Assembly (NCBI GenBank): GCA_021801235.1
Contig: JAJYYG010000005.1
Location: 1 to 39,364 of the forward strand
Reading direction: 5' to 3'
Length of the DNA: 39,364 nt
From: Actinomycetes bacterium
Lineage (GTDB): Bacteria > Actinomycetota > Acidimicrobiia > Acidimicrobiales > RAAP-2
Made by a program: the position numbers and the translations under genes. Positions 15,821-23,870 of this stretch are shown piece by piece (within the stretch, counting starts at the first letter, position 1; each line of letters begins with the position of its first letter). Below the pieces are notes generated by a model. That model did not search any database. It saw nothing but the letters and a program-made list of their open reading frames with translations, and was not told the origin of the DNA.

Positions 15821-16682
15821 CCGACGCCAGTGCGACGGGACGCCCGCCGGCACCGAGATCGTGGACGGCCACCCGGACCACCGTGCCCTCCGGACGCGCC
15901 CCGACGATCCGGCAACGAGCCTCGACCGGACCGACCCGGGCCGGTGCGAGGTAGCGGAGCACGGTGTCCGCCGAGGCCACCGCCCCTCCCTCCACTCCGG
16001 CCACCGCCCGGGCCGCCGCCACGTCGGCCAGTGCCGCCACCGCCCCGCCGTGCAGGATCCCCCAGGGATTGCGGAGCCTGTCCTCCATCTGCATGCGGGT
16101 GACCGGGCCCGTACCCGGATCGATGTGGAAGAACTCCTCGGGGCCGGGGGCCGACGGGTCGGCAGGGGGCATGGGGACCACCACCGGACGGGCGAAGCGC
16201 AGGGGCAGGTCCCCCGGGTCGAGGGCGGCGCACGTCACCAGCGCCGAGGCGACATCGCAGCCCCCGGCACCCCCGTCGCGCACGGCCACCTCGCAGACCG
16301 CCGAGGCGCGGCCCGACCGCAGCACCGTCGCCTCGAGCTCGAGCGGCCCGCGATGGTCGAGCCGGGCCAGGCGGACGGCCAGGGAGGAGCTGACGATCCA
16401 CCGGGGGAGCACGGCCAGCCCGCAGGCGAACCCACCCAGCGAATCGACGACCGAGAGCAGGCCCCCGAGGGTGAGCCCCCCGCCGGGCCCGCGCTGGTGG
16501 TCGTCCACCGGGGCCCGGCCGCGCAGGACCGACGGGCCGGGGGCGCCCTCCGGCGGCGGGACCTCCCACCGCTCCAGGCGGAAGTACTCGCTGACGTGCC
16601 GGCCGGGGAGCGCCCCCGCCGGGAGCCCAGTGCCCGCCCCGCCGGCACCGCCCGTCCCGCCGGCACCGCCCGTCACGGTCAC
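15783..16682 (-). CDS. Double-hotdog acyl-CoA thioesterase-like protein (paralogue B)
   Basis: A 299-residue protein made of two hotdog-fold halves. The C-terminal half has the canonical PaaI-type NPWGILHGGAVAALADVAAA, with the HGG turn and a catalytic-type Asp. The N-terminal half (GGGLTLGGLLSVVDSLGG) is degenerate. The first 25 residues are Gly/Ala/Thr-rich and encoded by a short repeat, so translation could begin later; GTG 16682, GTG 16676 or a downstream codon are all possible. GTG 16682 overlaps the stop of the neighbouring paralogue (GTGA). It should hydrolyse acyl-CoA esters. The last 38 bp overlap the iron ATPase gene on the other strand. Confidence 0.82.
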   Translation of the reverse strand: MTVTGGAGGTGGAGGAGTGLPAGALPGRHVSEYFRLERWEVPPPEGAPGPSVLRGRAPVDDHQRGPGGGLTLGGLLSVVDSLGGFACGLAVLPRWIVSSSLAVRLARLDHRGPLELEATVLRSGRASAVCEVAVRDGGAGGCDVASALVTCAALDPGDLPLRFARPVVVPMPPADPSAPGPEEFFHIDPGTGPVTRMQMEDRLRNPWGILHGGAVAALADVAAARAVAGVEGGAVASADTVLRYLAPARVGPVEARCRIVGARPEGTVVRVAVHDLGAGGRPVALASVSVRHLGPRSAR

Positions 16683-17509
16683 CACCGCTCCGCCCGCAGG
16701 CTCACCACCGAGGTGAGCCGGCCGCCGGCGCCCGGGTCGACCAGCTCCACGACCGTGCTGGCGCCGCGGGCGCCGACTTCCGACCACCGCGGGGTGGCGA
16801 GGACGGGCCCGGCACGGGCGGTCGCCACGTAGGTCACCTCGAGGTCGACCGGAGCGAGCTCGGGGGCGGCGCCGGCGAGGTACAGGGAGCGCATCGCTGC
16901 CGTCTCACCGAGGAGGGCGACCACCCCTCCCTGAACGGCGCCGAACGAGTTCCGCACGTAGTCGTCGACCGGCAGGGACGCCACCGCTCCGCCGTCCCCG
17001 GGCGCCACGCCCTCACCCGTGGTGATCCCGACCGCCTCGGAGACCGGTCGGTCGAAGCCCGCACCGCGGAAGGCGCGCCGTTCGGTGCGCCGGGGACGGG
17101 GACCGGCGGCGGCCGACGCCGGGAGGACGGCGAACGTCATGGTGGCCCAGGCCACCGGACCGGGGGCGTCCGCACCGTCGGAGACGGTCGTCTCGATCAC
17201 GAGGGTCGTCCGGCCCCGCCGAACCACGGTCCCGCGCGCCTCGACCACCGCTCCGGTGGCGGGTCGGAGACCGTGGACCGCCAGGTCGGAGGTCGCCATC
17301 CAGTCCGGAGCCAGCACCTCGACCCCGATGGCGCCGCCGACGACGTCCACCAGGGTCGCCAGCACGCCGAGCCGGACCCCGCCGTGCCCGCCGAACAGGT
17401 GCGGGGTCACCGGGAGCCGGGCGACCGTCACCGATCCGTCGGGCGCGTCGACCTCGATGCCGAGATCGGAGAGGACATGGTGCGGGGGCGGGTACCCCTC
17501 GAGCGCCAC
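16679..17509 (-). CDS. Double-hotdog acyl-CoA thioesterase-like protein (paralogue A)
   Basis: A 276-residue protein with two hotdog halves, related in layout to the next gene. The N-terminal half contains FGGHGGVRLGVLATLVDVVGG. The C-terminal half has NSFGAVQGGVVALLGETAAM, where the usual His-Gly-Gly has become Gln-Gly-Gly and the acidic residue is Glu. It may hydrolyse acyl-CoA or act as a non-catalytic partner of paralogue B. It starts 3 nt after the stop of the SnoaL-like gene and ends in a GTGA overlap with paralogue B, so all three are one operon. The substrate is unknown. Confidence 0.8.
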   Translation of the reverse strand: MALEGYPPPHHVLSDLGIEVDAPDGSVTVARLPVTPHLFGGHGGVRLGVLATLVDVVGGAIGVEVLAPDWMATSDLAVHGLRPATGAVVEARGTVVRRGRTTLVIETTVSDGADAPGPVAWATMTFAVLPASAAAGPRPRRTERRAFRGAGFDRPVSEAVGITTGEGVAPGDGGAVASLPVDDYVRNSFGAVQGGVVALLGETAAMRSLYLAGAAPELAPVDLEVTYVATARAGPVLATPRWSEVGARGASTVVELVDPGAGGRLTSVVSLRAERW

Positions 17510-17512
17510 GGA

Positions 17513-18007
17513 TCAGGAAGGTACGGCCGGGGCGAACCGGCTGGTGAAGCCGACCAGCTCCCCGGTCGAGTGGCGGCGGCGCTCCTCGTAGATCCTGGCG
17601 TACCCGGTGTGGGCGAACTTCCAGACACCGCCCTCCCGCACGTACCGGTCCTCGTAGAGCGCGGTCCCCTCGAGTACGAAGTCGTAGGCAGGAACGAAGA
17701 CCTTGTCGAAGAGGTACCAGGTCGCGGTGGCGGTGCCGTCGGCGGACACGTCGATCTCGGGATGGTGACCCTGGTGGAGGGTGACGATCCCCGGGTCGGA
17801 CAGCGCACCCTCGAGGAACCCGACGATGGCGGCCCGTCCGGCATAGGGCTCGGGTGCCGACTCGTAGTCGGCCGTCCCATCCTCGACGAAGAGCTCGCCG
17901 AGCTCGCCGAACCGTTTGGTGTCGAGCAGGCGGAAGTACGCGTACTTGAGCCGGCAGAGCGCCTCGACGCTGTCGGCGTGGCTGTCGGCGTGGTTGTCGG
18001 CGTGCAT
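17513..18007 (-). CDS. SnoaL-like / NTF2-fold protein
   Basis: A 164-residue alpha+beta barrel protein of the SnoaL_4/NTF2 type. Motifs such as LKYAYFRLLDTKRFGELGEL and FVEDGTADYES at the front, and WKFAHTGYARIYEE at the back, are typical of nuclear-transport-factor-like hydrolases, isomerases or dehydratases in actinobacterial lipid and aromatic catabolism. Its N-terminus repeats His-Ala-Asp (HADNHADSHADS), encoded by a 12-bp array directly after the ATG. A GAGGTGA ribosome site precedes ATG 18007, and a TACACT box lies 30 nt further upstream. It leads the operon with the two thioesterases. Confidence 0.85.
   Translation of the reverse strand: MHADNHADSHADSVEALCRLKYAYFRLLDTKRFGELGELFVEDGTADYESAPEPYAGRAAIVGFLEGALSDPGIVTLHQGHHPEIDVSADGTATATWYLFDKVFVPAYDFVLEGTALYEDRYVREGGVWKFAHTGYARIYEERRRHSTGELVGFTSRFAPAVPS
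17969..18004. repeat. 12-bp triple repeat in the SnoaL-like gene start
   Basis: Three 12-bp units (two identical, the third with one change) lie immediately inside the ATG of the SnoaL-like gene and encode the HADN/HADS/HADS series. Slippage here would change the protein by four residues without shifting frame. Confidence 0.85.
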
Positions 18008-18037
18008 CGGTCACCTCGTCCCGGGTCGGCCCGGCGA

Positions 18038-18043
18038 AGTGTA
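18038..18043 (-). promoter_or_regulatory. -10 box TACACT for the SnoaL/thioesterase operon
   Basis: TACACT on the minus strand matches TANNNT. It leaves a leader of about 25-30 nt that contains a GAGGTGA ribosome site. Confidence 0.4.
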
Positions 18044-18207
18044 CCGACGCCGGGGAACGTACGGGGCGGGGACGTGACACGCCACCCGCCGGGCGCTGCT
18101 AGCTTCGTCCGGCGCGCAAGACGGCGAGCCGGCTTCCGGACGACCCCGGCCAAGGGAGTCGACCGCTCCCCGGGGCGGGGCGATCGAGGATGGCGGGTTT
18201 CCGGAAC

Positions 18208-18234
18208 GGCAAAGCAGGCAAAGCAGGCAAAGCA
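18208..18234. repeat. 9-bp triple repeat upstream of the MMPL start
   Basis: Three identical 9-bp units (GGCAAAGCA) stand in the leader of the MMPL gene. If the in-frame ATG 18190 were used they would encode GKAGKAGKA. The low-complexity coding sense favours the later start at 18286. Confidence 0.85.
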
Positions 18235-18285
18235 GGGTGGCGGCCCAGCGCGGGCGATGCCGGAGACGACGGAATCGGGGACACC

Positions 18286-20829
18286 ATGATGCGCAACTTC
18301 TGGAGCTGGCTCGGCCTCACGCTCGGCAGACGCGCCGGGACCGTCGCCGTGGTCGGTCTGGCGGTCACCATCCTCCTCGGGCTCGGCCTGACCCAGCTGC
18401 AGTTCGTGACCAGCAACGCCAGCTACCTCAACCCGACGGACCGGGCCCAGGTCGAGAACCAGAACTACGAGGCGCTCTTCGGCGGGGACCCGATGGTCAC
18501 CATGTTCACCATGGCCCCGGGAACGACCATCGACACGCTCTTCACGCCGGGCAACGTCGCCCAGTTCGAGCGGGTGCAGGCACAGTTGAAAGCCGACCCC
18601 TCCGTGTTCAGCGCCATCACCCCCCTCGACGCCGTACGGCTCTCCGACCGCCTGGCGGCCAGCCCCGACGGGAACCCGGCCACCAGCGTGGCCGGCACCC
18701 TGCTCCTCTCCGCCTACGACCGCGACCCGTCGGCCGCCAGCAAGGCCCTCCGTCTGAAGAACCTCACCGGCCTCCTCGCCGCCGAGGCCGCCATCCCCAT
18801 CGACCGGCGGGTGCTGTCCAACCCGGCGTGGGTGCAGTTCCTCACCCACAATCTCGACGGAACGATGCGGACCTCCGTCGCCGCCCTTCTTCCCAACGAC
18901 GGACATGCCGCCATGATCGTCTTTCTCCGGGGGGGCCTGTCCATCGACCAGGAGTCCGCGGCCGCCCGGTCGGTGGAGTCCATCGTCGCCCACGCCCACT
19001 TCCAGGGCACGACCACCCTGACCACCGGGGTGCCCGCCCTGCTACGCACGATCAACGACTACCTGAGGGGGGGGATGCTCACCCTCGGCGCGATCGCCGC
19101 CGCCATCATGGTGATCATCCTGCTGCTGCTCTTCAACGTCCGCTGGCGGCTCCTCCCATTCCTTGTGGTGGCCATCGGACTGGTCTGGGGGTTCGGTCTC
19201 TCCGGCTACTTCGGCATCCCGCTCACCCTCGGCAGCATCGCCGGCCTCCCGGTGCTGCTCGGTGTGGGGATCGACTACGCCATCCAGATGCACTCGCGCG
19301 TCGAGGAGGAGGTCCTCCTCGCCCGCTCCGCCCACCCCGTCCAGGCGACCGCCCGCCACCTCGGCCCGGCCCTCCTGGTCGTGACCTTCGACGCGGTGTT
19401 CGCCTTCGCCGCCCTGCTGCTGGCGCGCGTCCCGATGATCCGCCAGTTCGGCGGGCTGCTCATCGTGAGCGTCGTCGCCGTCTGCATCTGCAGCATCGTC
19501 GCTCCGCTCGCCTTCCTCGGGATCCGAGAATTCCGGTCCCCGACGAAGGGCCGGGACTTCTCCACCGGACGGCTCGCCCGGTTGACCGCCTGGCTGGGCT
19601 CCGTCCCCGCCCGGGCGGCAGTTCCCTTCGCCCTGGTGGCGTTGGTCATCTTCGGCGCGGGGTTGGCCGTCGAGGGACACGTCGCACTGCAGACCGACCC
19701 GCTCCAGTGGGTCGACCCCGGCAACCAGACCGTCCAGGACGTGAACGCCCTCAAGGCGGGCACCGGGACGGAGAACGACGTCGGGGCCCTCGTCCATACC
19801 AGCAACCCCTGGAGCAACCAGACCGCCGCCTACGTCAGCGCCTTCTCGGCCGCACAGGTGGCACGCTTCCCCGGCCAGCTGTTCCCGGCCACCGGCATGG
19901 TCAACCTGGTCGACGAGTTCATCTCCCTCCCGGGGGCCACGCCGGTCCCCCCGCTCGGCAGCCAGGTCGAACAGGTCTACAACCTCTCTCCGCCGGACAT
20001 CCAGCACACGATGGTGGCCGGAGGAGGCTCCTATCTCGGCGTGGTCTTCGAGTCGAAGACCTCCACCCTCGGGGCGCTCCAGCCGGTGGTCGACCACCTC
20101 CAGTCGGTCCCCCCTGCCGTCCTGCACGCCGGCGGCGGGACGACCATCGTCACCGTGGCGCCGGGAGGCATCGCCGTGGTGGGCGTGGGGCTGGTCGACA
20201 ACCTCACCAGGTCGCGGACGCTCCTCACCTATCTGTCCATCATCTTCGTGGGGCTGTTCCTCGCCCTCCGCCTGCGGAGCATCATCCGGGCACTTCTATC
20301 GCTGGTCCCCGTGCTGGTGGCCGTGGGATCGGTCTCCCTGATCGCGTGGGCGCTCTCCCTCGAGCTCAGCCCGATGACGGCGGTATCCGGTCCACTGGTC
20401 GTCGCCGTCTGCACGGAATTCACCTCGCTGATCCTGCTCCGCTTCGTGGAGGAACGCGGTCGCCGGCGCCCGCCGCGCGAGGCGATGCAGGTCACGGCCA
20501 CCCGGACCGGGAGGGCGTTCATCGTGTCCGGGCTGACCGCGGTCTCGGGCGTTGCCGTGATCGCGTCGTCACCGTGGCCGCTGTTGCGGGGGTTCGGGAT
20601 CATCGTGGGCCTCAACGTGCTGGTGGCGCTGGTCTGCGCCCTGGTGCTCCTCCCCCCCATCCTCGTGTGGGCCGAGGGCTCCGGGCGGAACTGGGTCTCC
20701 CGTGGGCTGGTCCGGGACGAGGACGCCGACGACAGGGACGGCGTCCCGAAGCCGAGCGACGCCCACCTGCCGGCGCCCCAGATGCCGGCGCCCCAGCGGG
20801 TCGCGGCCACACAGGCCGGATCTGCGTGA
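18286..20829 (+). CDS. MMPL/RND family exporter (HAE3-like)
   Basis: An 847-residue membrane transporter with two repeats, each of one helix, a large extracytoplasmic loop and five helices. The first repeat carries GLPVLLGVGIDYAIQMHSRVEEE, the hallmark of MMPL/HAE3 proteins. The second repeat has the matching AVCTEFTSLILLRFVEE. Such proteins move lipids, hopanoids or hydrophobic compounds using the proton gradient. ATG 18286 is preceded by GGGGA, and its sequence MMRNFWSWLGLTLGRRAG resembles family starts; ATG 18190 would add 32 low-complexity residues. A TAGCTT box at 18100-18105 may be the promoter. The hydrophilic C-terminus ends in a 15-bp duplicated LPAPQ/MPAPQ segment. Confidence 0.9.
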   Translation: MMRNFWSWLGLTLGRRAGTVAVVGLAVTILLGLGLTQLQFVTSNASYLNPTDRAQVENQNYEALFGGDPMVTMFTMAPGTTIDTLFTPGNVAQFERVQAQLKADPSVFSAITPLDAVRLSDRLAASPDGNPATSVAGTLLLSAYDRDPSAASKALRLKNLTGLLAAEAAIPIDRRVLSNPAWVQFLTHNLDGTMRTSVAALLPNDGHAAMIVFLRGGLSIDQESAAARSVESIVAHAHFQGTTTLTTGVPALLRTINDYLRGGMLTLGAIAAAIMVIILLLLFNVRWRLLPFLVVAIGLVWGFGLSGYFGIPLTLGSIAGLPVLLGVGIDYAIQMHSRVEEEVLLARSAHPVQATARHLGPALLVVTFDAVFAFAALLLARVPMIRQFGGLLIVSVVAVCICSIVAPLAFLGIREFRSPTKGRDFSTGRLARLTAWLGSVPARAAVPFALVALVIFGAGLAVEGHVALQTDPLQWVDPGNQTVQDVNALKAGTGTENDVGALVHTSNPWSNQTAAYVSAFSAAQVARFPGQLFPATGMVNLVDEFISLPGATPVPPLGSQVEQVYNLSPPDIQHTMVAGGGSYLGVVFESKTSTLGALQPVVDHLQSVPPAVLHAGGGTTIVTVAPGGIAVVGVGLVDNLTRSRTLLTYLSIIFVGLFLALRLRSIIRALLSLVPVLVAVGSVSLIAWALSLELSPMTAVSGPLVVAVCTEFTSLILLRFVEERGRRRPPREAMQVTATRTGRAFIVSGLTAVSGVAVIASSPWPLLRGFGIIVGLNVLVALVCALVLLPPILVWAEGSGRNWVSRGLVRDEDADDRDGVPKPSDAHLPAPQMPAPQRVAATQAGSA
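20767..20796. repeat. 15-bp duplication in the MMPL C-terminus
   Basis: Two 15-bp units differing in one base encode LPAPQ and MPAPQ. They lie in the poorly conserved cytoplasmic tail of the transporter. Confidence 0.8.
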
Positions 20830-20849
20830 TCCGGGCGGCGAGCGGTTGC

Positions 20850-20855
20850 TAGCGT
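20850..20855 (+). promoter_or_regulatory. -10 box TAGCGT, leaderless start
   Basis: TAGCGT is followed by 6 nt and ATG 20862, with no ribosome site between. It gives the SRPBCC gene its own promoter, although the gene starts only 32 bp after the MMPL stop. Confidence 0.55.
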
Positions 20856-20861
20856 CCGTGC

Positions 20862-21326
20862 ATGGATTCCGTCGAGGTCAGTGAGCAGGTCCACGCCCCC
20901 GCCGATCGGGTCTGGGACCTGATCGGCGACCCGACCCGGATGGCGGACCTCACCACCGAGTGCACCACGATGGCATGGGCGGGCGGAGCGACCGCACCAG
21001 CGGTCGGAGCCCGGTTCCGTGGGTCCAACCGACTCGGCTGGCGGAGGTGGACGACGACCTGCACCATCGTCGACCACCAGCCCGGCAGGTCGATCGCCTG
21101 GGACGTGCACGCCGGCCCGTTCGCCGTGGCCCGGTGGAGCTATCGGATCGACCCGGGTGCCGGGGACGGTGCCGCGACCACCGTGACCGAGCGGTTCGAG
21201 GACCATCGGGCACCGGCCTTCCGGGCGATCGGGCCGCTCCTGCGGGGGGTGCCCGACACGGTTGCCCACAACCGGCAGAACATGGCCGAGACGCTGGCGC
21301 GCCTCAAGCACCGGGCCGAGGGCTGA
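20862..21326 (+). CDS. SRPBCC family (polyketide cyclase/dehydrase-like) protein
   Basis: A 154-residue START/Bet v1-like protein. It opens with SVEVSEQVHAPADRVWDLIGDPTRM, the standard first strand and helix of the SRPBCC fold. WTTTCTIVDHQPGRSIAWDV and TTVTERFED form the central sheet, and the long C-terminal helix ends at residue 150. The fold makes a pocket for a hydrophobic ligand. Its place directly after an MMPL exporter fits a lipid-related role, but this is an inference. The start is fixed by a leaderless -10 box. A GH13 gene follows 22 bp later. Confidence 0.85.
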   Translation: MDSVEVSEQVHAPADRVWDLIGDPTRMADLTTECTTMAWAGGATAPAVGARFRGSNRLGWRRWTTTCTIVDHQPGRSIAWDVHAGPFAVARWSYRIDPGAGDGAATTVTERFEDHRAPAFRAIGPLLRGVPDTVAHNRQNMAETLARLKHRAEG

Positions 21327-21348
21327 GCGGCCGGACCGGGCGCGCCCG

Positions 21349-23040
21349 ATGGGCCGGAAGACGACGATGGACGGGGCGGACGGGGTGGACGGGGCGGACG
21401 GGGCGGACGACGGACCGTGGTGGAAGCGGGCGGTCTTCTACCAGATCTACCCGCGGTCCTTCGCCGACGGCGACGGCGACGGGACCGGTGACCTCGGCGG
21501 CATCCGGGCCCACCTGGCCGACCTGGCCTGGCTCGGGGTGGATGCCCTCTGGATCTCCCCTTTCTACCCCTCGCCCATGGTCGACTTCGGCTACGACGTC
21601 AGCGACTACTGCTCCGTCGATCCCCTGTTCGGGACCATCGAGGAGTTCGACGCCCTGGTCGACGAGGCCCACCGGCTCGGACTGCGGGTCGTCGTCGACT
21701 GGGTCCCCAACCACACCTCGGACCGGCATCCCTGGTTCGTGGACGCCGCCTCCGGCCGCGGGTCAAGGCACCGGGACTGGTACGTCTGGCGCGATCCCGG
21801 CCCCCTCGGGGGTCCACCGAACAACTGGGTGTCGGCCTTCGACCCCTCCGCACCCGCGTGGACGTACGACCGGACGACGGGCCAGTGGTACCTCCACCTC
21901 TTCACCCCGTCGCAGCCCGATCTGAACTGGGACGAGCCACGGGTGGTGGCGGCCATGCACGACGTCCTCCGCTTCTGGCTCGACCGGGGAGTCGATGGCA
22001 TCCGGGCGGACGTCGTCCACTGCATCGGCAAGGATCCCGCCCTCCCCGACGACCCACCGGAGGTGGCCGGCGTCCCCCACGCCGTCCTCAACGACGAGGC
22101 GGTCACCCACGACCGCCTCCGCTCCATCCGACGGCTCGTCGACGCGTACCCCGGTGACCGCATGATGGTCGGGGAGGTCTACCTGCTCTCGACGGAAGCC
22201 GTGGCGACGTACTACGGCGAGGGGGACGAGCTGCACCTCGCCTTCAACTTCCCGCCCCTCCTCGCTCCCTGGTGGGAACCCTCGTGGAGGCGCTGCGTCG
22301 AGGACACCATGGATGCGGTGGCCGGGCGGGGGGCCTGGCCCACCTGGGTGCTCTCCAACCACGACAACCCCCGCCACCGGACACGCTACGACTCGAACGC
22401 GGCCCGCCACGGTGAGGACGCCGCCACCCGCGCCCGACGCAGCGAGGCGCGGGCCAGAGCGGCGGCGGTGCTCCTCCTGACGCTGCCCGGGACCCCGTTC
22501 CTCTACCAGGGCGAAGAGCTGGGCCTCACCGACGCCACCATCCCACCCGGGCGGGAGCTGGACCCCGGTGGACGCGACGGTTGCCGGGCCCCGATCCCCT
22601 GGGACGCCACTCCTGATCACGGCTGGCCCCGAGCGTCCGCCCCCGACGGCCCCTGGCTCCCCTTCCCGCCCGAGCCCGGGACCCGGAACCACGCCACCCA
22701 ACGCGCCGATCCCGGCTCCCTCCTCCATCTCTACCGGCGGATCATCGCGTTGCGGCGACAGGTGGCGACGCTGTCCACCGGCGGGTTCGCCTGGGCGGAA
22801 TCGCCCCCCGGCGTCCTCGCCTTCCACCGACGGAGCCGGGAGAACGACTGCTTCGTCCTCGTCAACTTCACGGGCGAGGCGGCCACCGTGGCGCCGGCCG
22901 GGGACGACGACCCAGCCGGCAACTGGGCCTCCTGGAAGGTGGGAGTGGCGAGCCACGGCGAGGGCGAGGGCGAGGGCGCTCCGTACGACGGCACCCTCGC
23001 ACCGGACGGGGCGGTCGTCCTCCTCCGTCCCCGCCCCTGA
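21349..23040 (+). CDS. GH13 alpha-glucosidase / oligo-1,6-glucosidase
   Basis: A 563-residue GH13 alpha-glucosidase (AglA type). The barrel begins with WWKRAVFYQIYPRSF. VVDWVPNHTSD is conserved region I, and nucleophile Asp221 is in GIRADVVH. Acid/base Glu276 is in VGEVYLL, and Asp339 is in SNHDNPR. GTPFLYQGEELGL follows. The last 100 residues are the small beta domain. It should release glucose from alpha-glucosides or maltodextrins in the cytoplasm, as no signal peptide is present. The start is uncertain. ATG 21349 and ATG 21367 are both followed by a 9-bp array coding for DGADGVDGADGA, which lies before the conserved part. Confidence 0.92.
   Translation: MGRKTTMDGADGVDGADGADDGPWWKRAVFYQIYPRSFADGDGDGTGDLGGIRAHLADLAWLGVDALWISPFYPSPMVDFGYDVSDYCSVDPLFGTIEEFDALVDEAHRLGLRVVVDWVPNHTSDRHPWFVDAASGRGSRHRDWYVWRDPGPLGGPPNNWVSAFDPSAPAWTYDRTTGQWYLHLFTPSQPDLNWDEPRVVAAMHDVLRFWLDRGVDGIRADVVHCIGKDPALPDDPPEVAGVPHAVLNDEAVTHDRLRSIRRLVDAYPGDRMMVGEVYLLSTEAVATYYGEGDELHLAFNFPPLLAPWWEPSWRRCVEDTMDAVAGRGAWPTWVLSNHDNPRHRTRYDSNAARHGEDAATRARRSEARARAAAVLLLTLPGTPFLYQGEELGLTDATIPPGRELDPGGRDGCRAPIPWDATPDHGWPRASAPDGPWLPFPPEPGTRNHATQRADPGSLLHLYRRIIALRRQVATLSTGGFAWAESPPGVLAFHRRSRENDCFVLVNFTGEAATVAPAGDDDPAGNWASWKVGVASHGEGEGEGAPYDGTLAPDGAVVLLRPRP
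21370..21405. repeat. 9-bp array, four copies, in the GH13 N-terminus
   Basis: Four 9-bp units (GACGGGGCG, the second with one change) encode an Asp-Gly-Ala series ahead of the conserved glucosidase sequence. The unit length keeps the frame. Confidence 0.85.
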
Positions 23041-23090
23041 CCCCCGGGGGTGGACCCCGGGAGCGGGGCGGACGGCCACGCCCACCGGAC

Positions 23091-23096
23091 TAACCT
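23091..23096 (+). promoter_or_regulatory. -10 box TAACCT, leaderless start
   Basis: TAACCT is followed by 6 nt and ATG 23103. No ribosome site is present. Confidence 0.55.
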
Positions 23097-23102
23097 CCTC
23101 GC

Positions 23103-23714
23103 ATGGAATCGTCCCGCCGGAGCCCGCTTGGGTCACGCGTCCTGACCATCGCCCTCGTCGGATCGGTCGCCCTCATGGCCGCCGCCTGCGGCTCGTCGAC
23201 ATCGTCCGCCACGGCGACAAGCACGTCGGCCGCCGCCACGTCCGGCTCGCCGACCTCGCTCGTGCTGAGCCCCGCCTATGCGAAGTCGGTCGGGTTCCCG
23301 AAGACGGCGGTCGCCGCCAAGACGAGCTCGAAGACGAACGAGGCCAACTGCTCGCAGTCGGCCGAGGCCGCCTACGAGGATGCTGCCGGTCAGACCGGGC
23401 TCGTCTCGGAGACGCTGGTATGCAACTCGGTGGCTGCGGCCACCGCCGCCCTGGACGGCGTGAAGAAGCAGGTGACGCCGTACAAGGCGCTCGCGGCACC
23501 GGCGGCCCTCGGGCCGACCGCGTTCGTGACCGCCACCCAGGCGCCCCAGTACACGGTCATCTGGCGGAACCGCAACCTGGTCGGCGTCACCGCCATCGAC
23601 GTCGGAGTGGGCGCGTCCTCCTCGACCACCACGACCAAGCCACCGGTGCTGACCGCCGCCCAAGGCGCCACGCTCACCGCGGCTGCGGTGGCGCAGAACG
23701 CCCTCTACCGCTGA
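23103..23714 (+). CDS. Hypothetical lipoprotein
   Basis: A 203-residue exported lipoprotein of no recognised family. The signal peptide has a basic start (MESSRRSPLGSR), a hydrophobic core and lipobox Cys29 (MAAAC). A Ser/Thr/Ala linker of about 25 residues follows. The folded part has two Cys (NCSQS and LVCNS) that probably pair. The C-terminal third is again Thr/Ala-rich. It has its own leaderless promoter. It is similar in style, but not obviously in sequence, to the lipoprotein at 10.5 kb. Confidence 0.78.
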   Translation: MESSRRSPLGSRVLTIALVGSVALMAAACGSSTSSATATSTSAAATSGSPTSLVLSPAYAKSVGFPKTAVAAKTSSKTNEANCSQSAEAAYEDAAGQTGLVSETLVCNSVAAATAALDGVKKQVTPYKALAAPAALGPTAFVTATQAPQYTVIWRNRNLVGVTAIDVGVGASSSTTTTKPPVLTAAQGATLTAAAVAQNALYR

Positions 23715-23727
23715 CGGGCACCACGAT

Positions 23728-23824
23728 GGCCGGCGGTCGGCCGGCGGCTCGGCCGGCGGAGCGGGCGGAGCGGGCGGAGCGGGCGGAGCGGGCGGAACGG
23801 GTGGCTCGGGCGGCTCGGGCGACC
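23728..23824. repeat. GC-rich 9-bp array between lipoprotein and acetolactate synthase
   Basis: Four perfect 9-bp copies (GCGGGCGGA) fill 23761-23796. They are flanked upstream by three looser GGCCGGCGG copies and downstream by degenerate copies to about 23824. The stretch accounts for most of the 156-bp gap and ends before the next gene's -10 box. Confidence 0.85.
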
Positions 23825-23857
23825 GGGAGAGGAAAGGGGACCGTCGGCCGGGCGGCA

Positions 23858-23863
23858 TAAGGT
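23858..23863 (+). promoter_or_regulatory. -10 box TAAGGT, leaderless start
   Basis: TAAGGT is followed by 7 nt and GTG 23871, which fixes the start of the acetolactate synthase. Confidence 0.55.
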
Positions 23864-23870
23864 TGACGGC

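Noticed and set aside
16621-16676. Gly/Ala-rich repeat at the thioesterase B start as a PE/PGRS-type domain
   Set aside because: It is only about 15 residues of Gly, Ala and Thr from a short slippage repeat, with none of the PE motif.
18190-18285. Extended N-terminus of the MMPL transporter
   Set aside because: The 32 extra residues are low complexity (GKAGKAGKA) and the first ATG has no usable ribosome site, while ATG 18286 has one and matches family starts.
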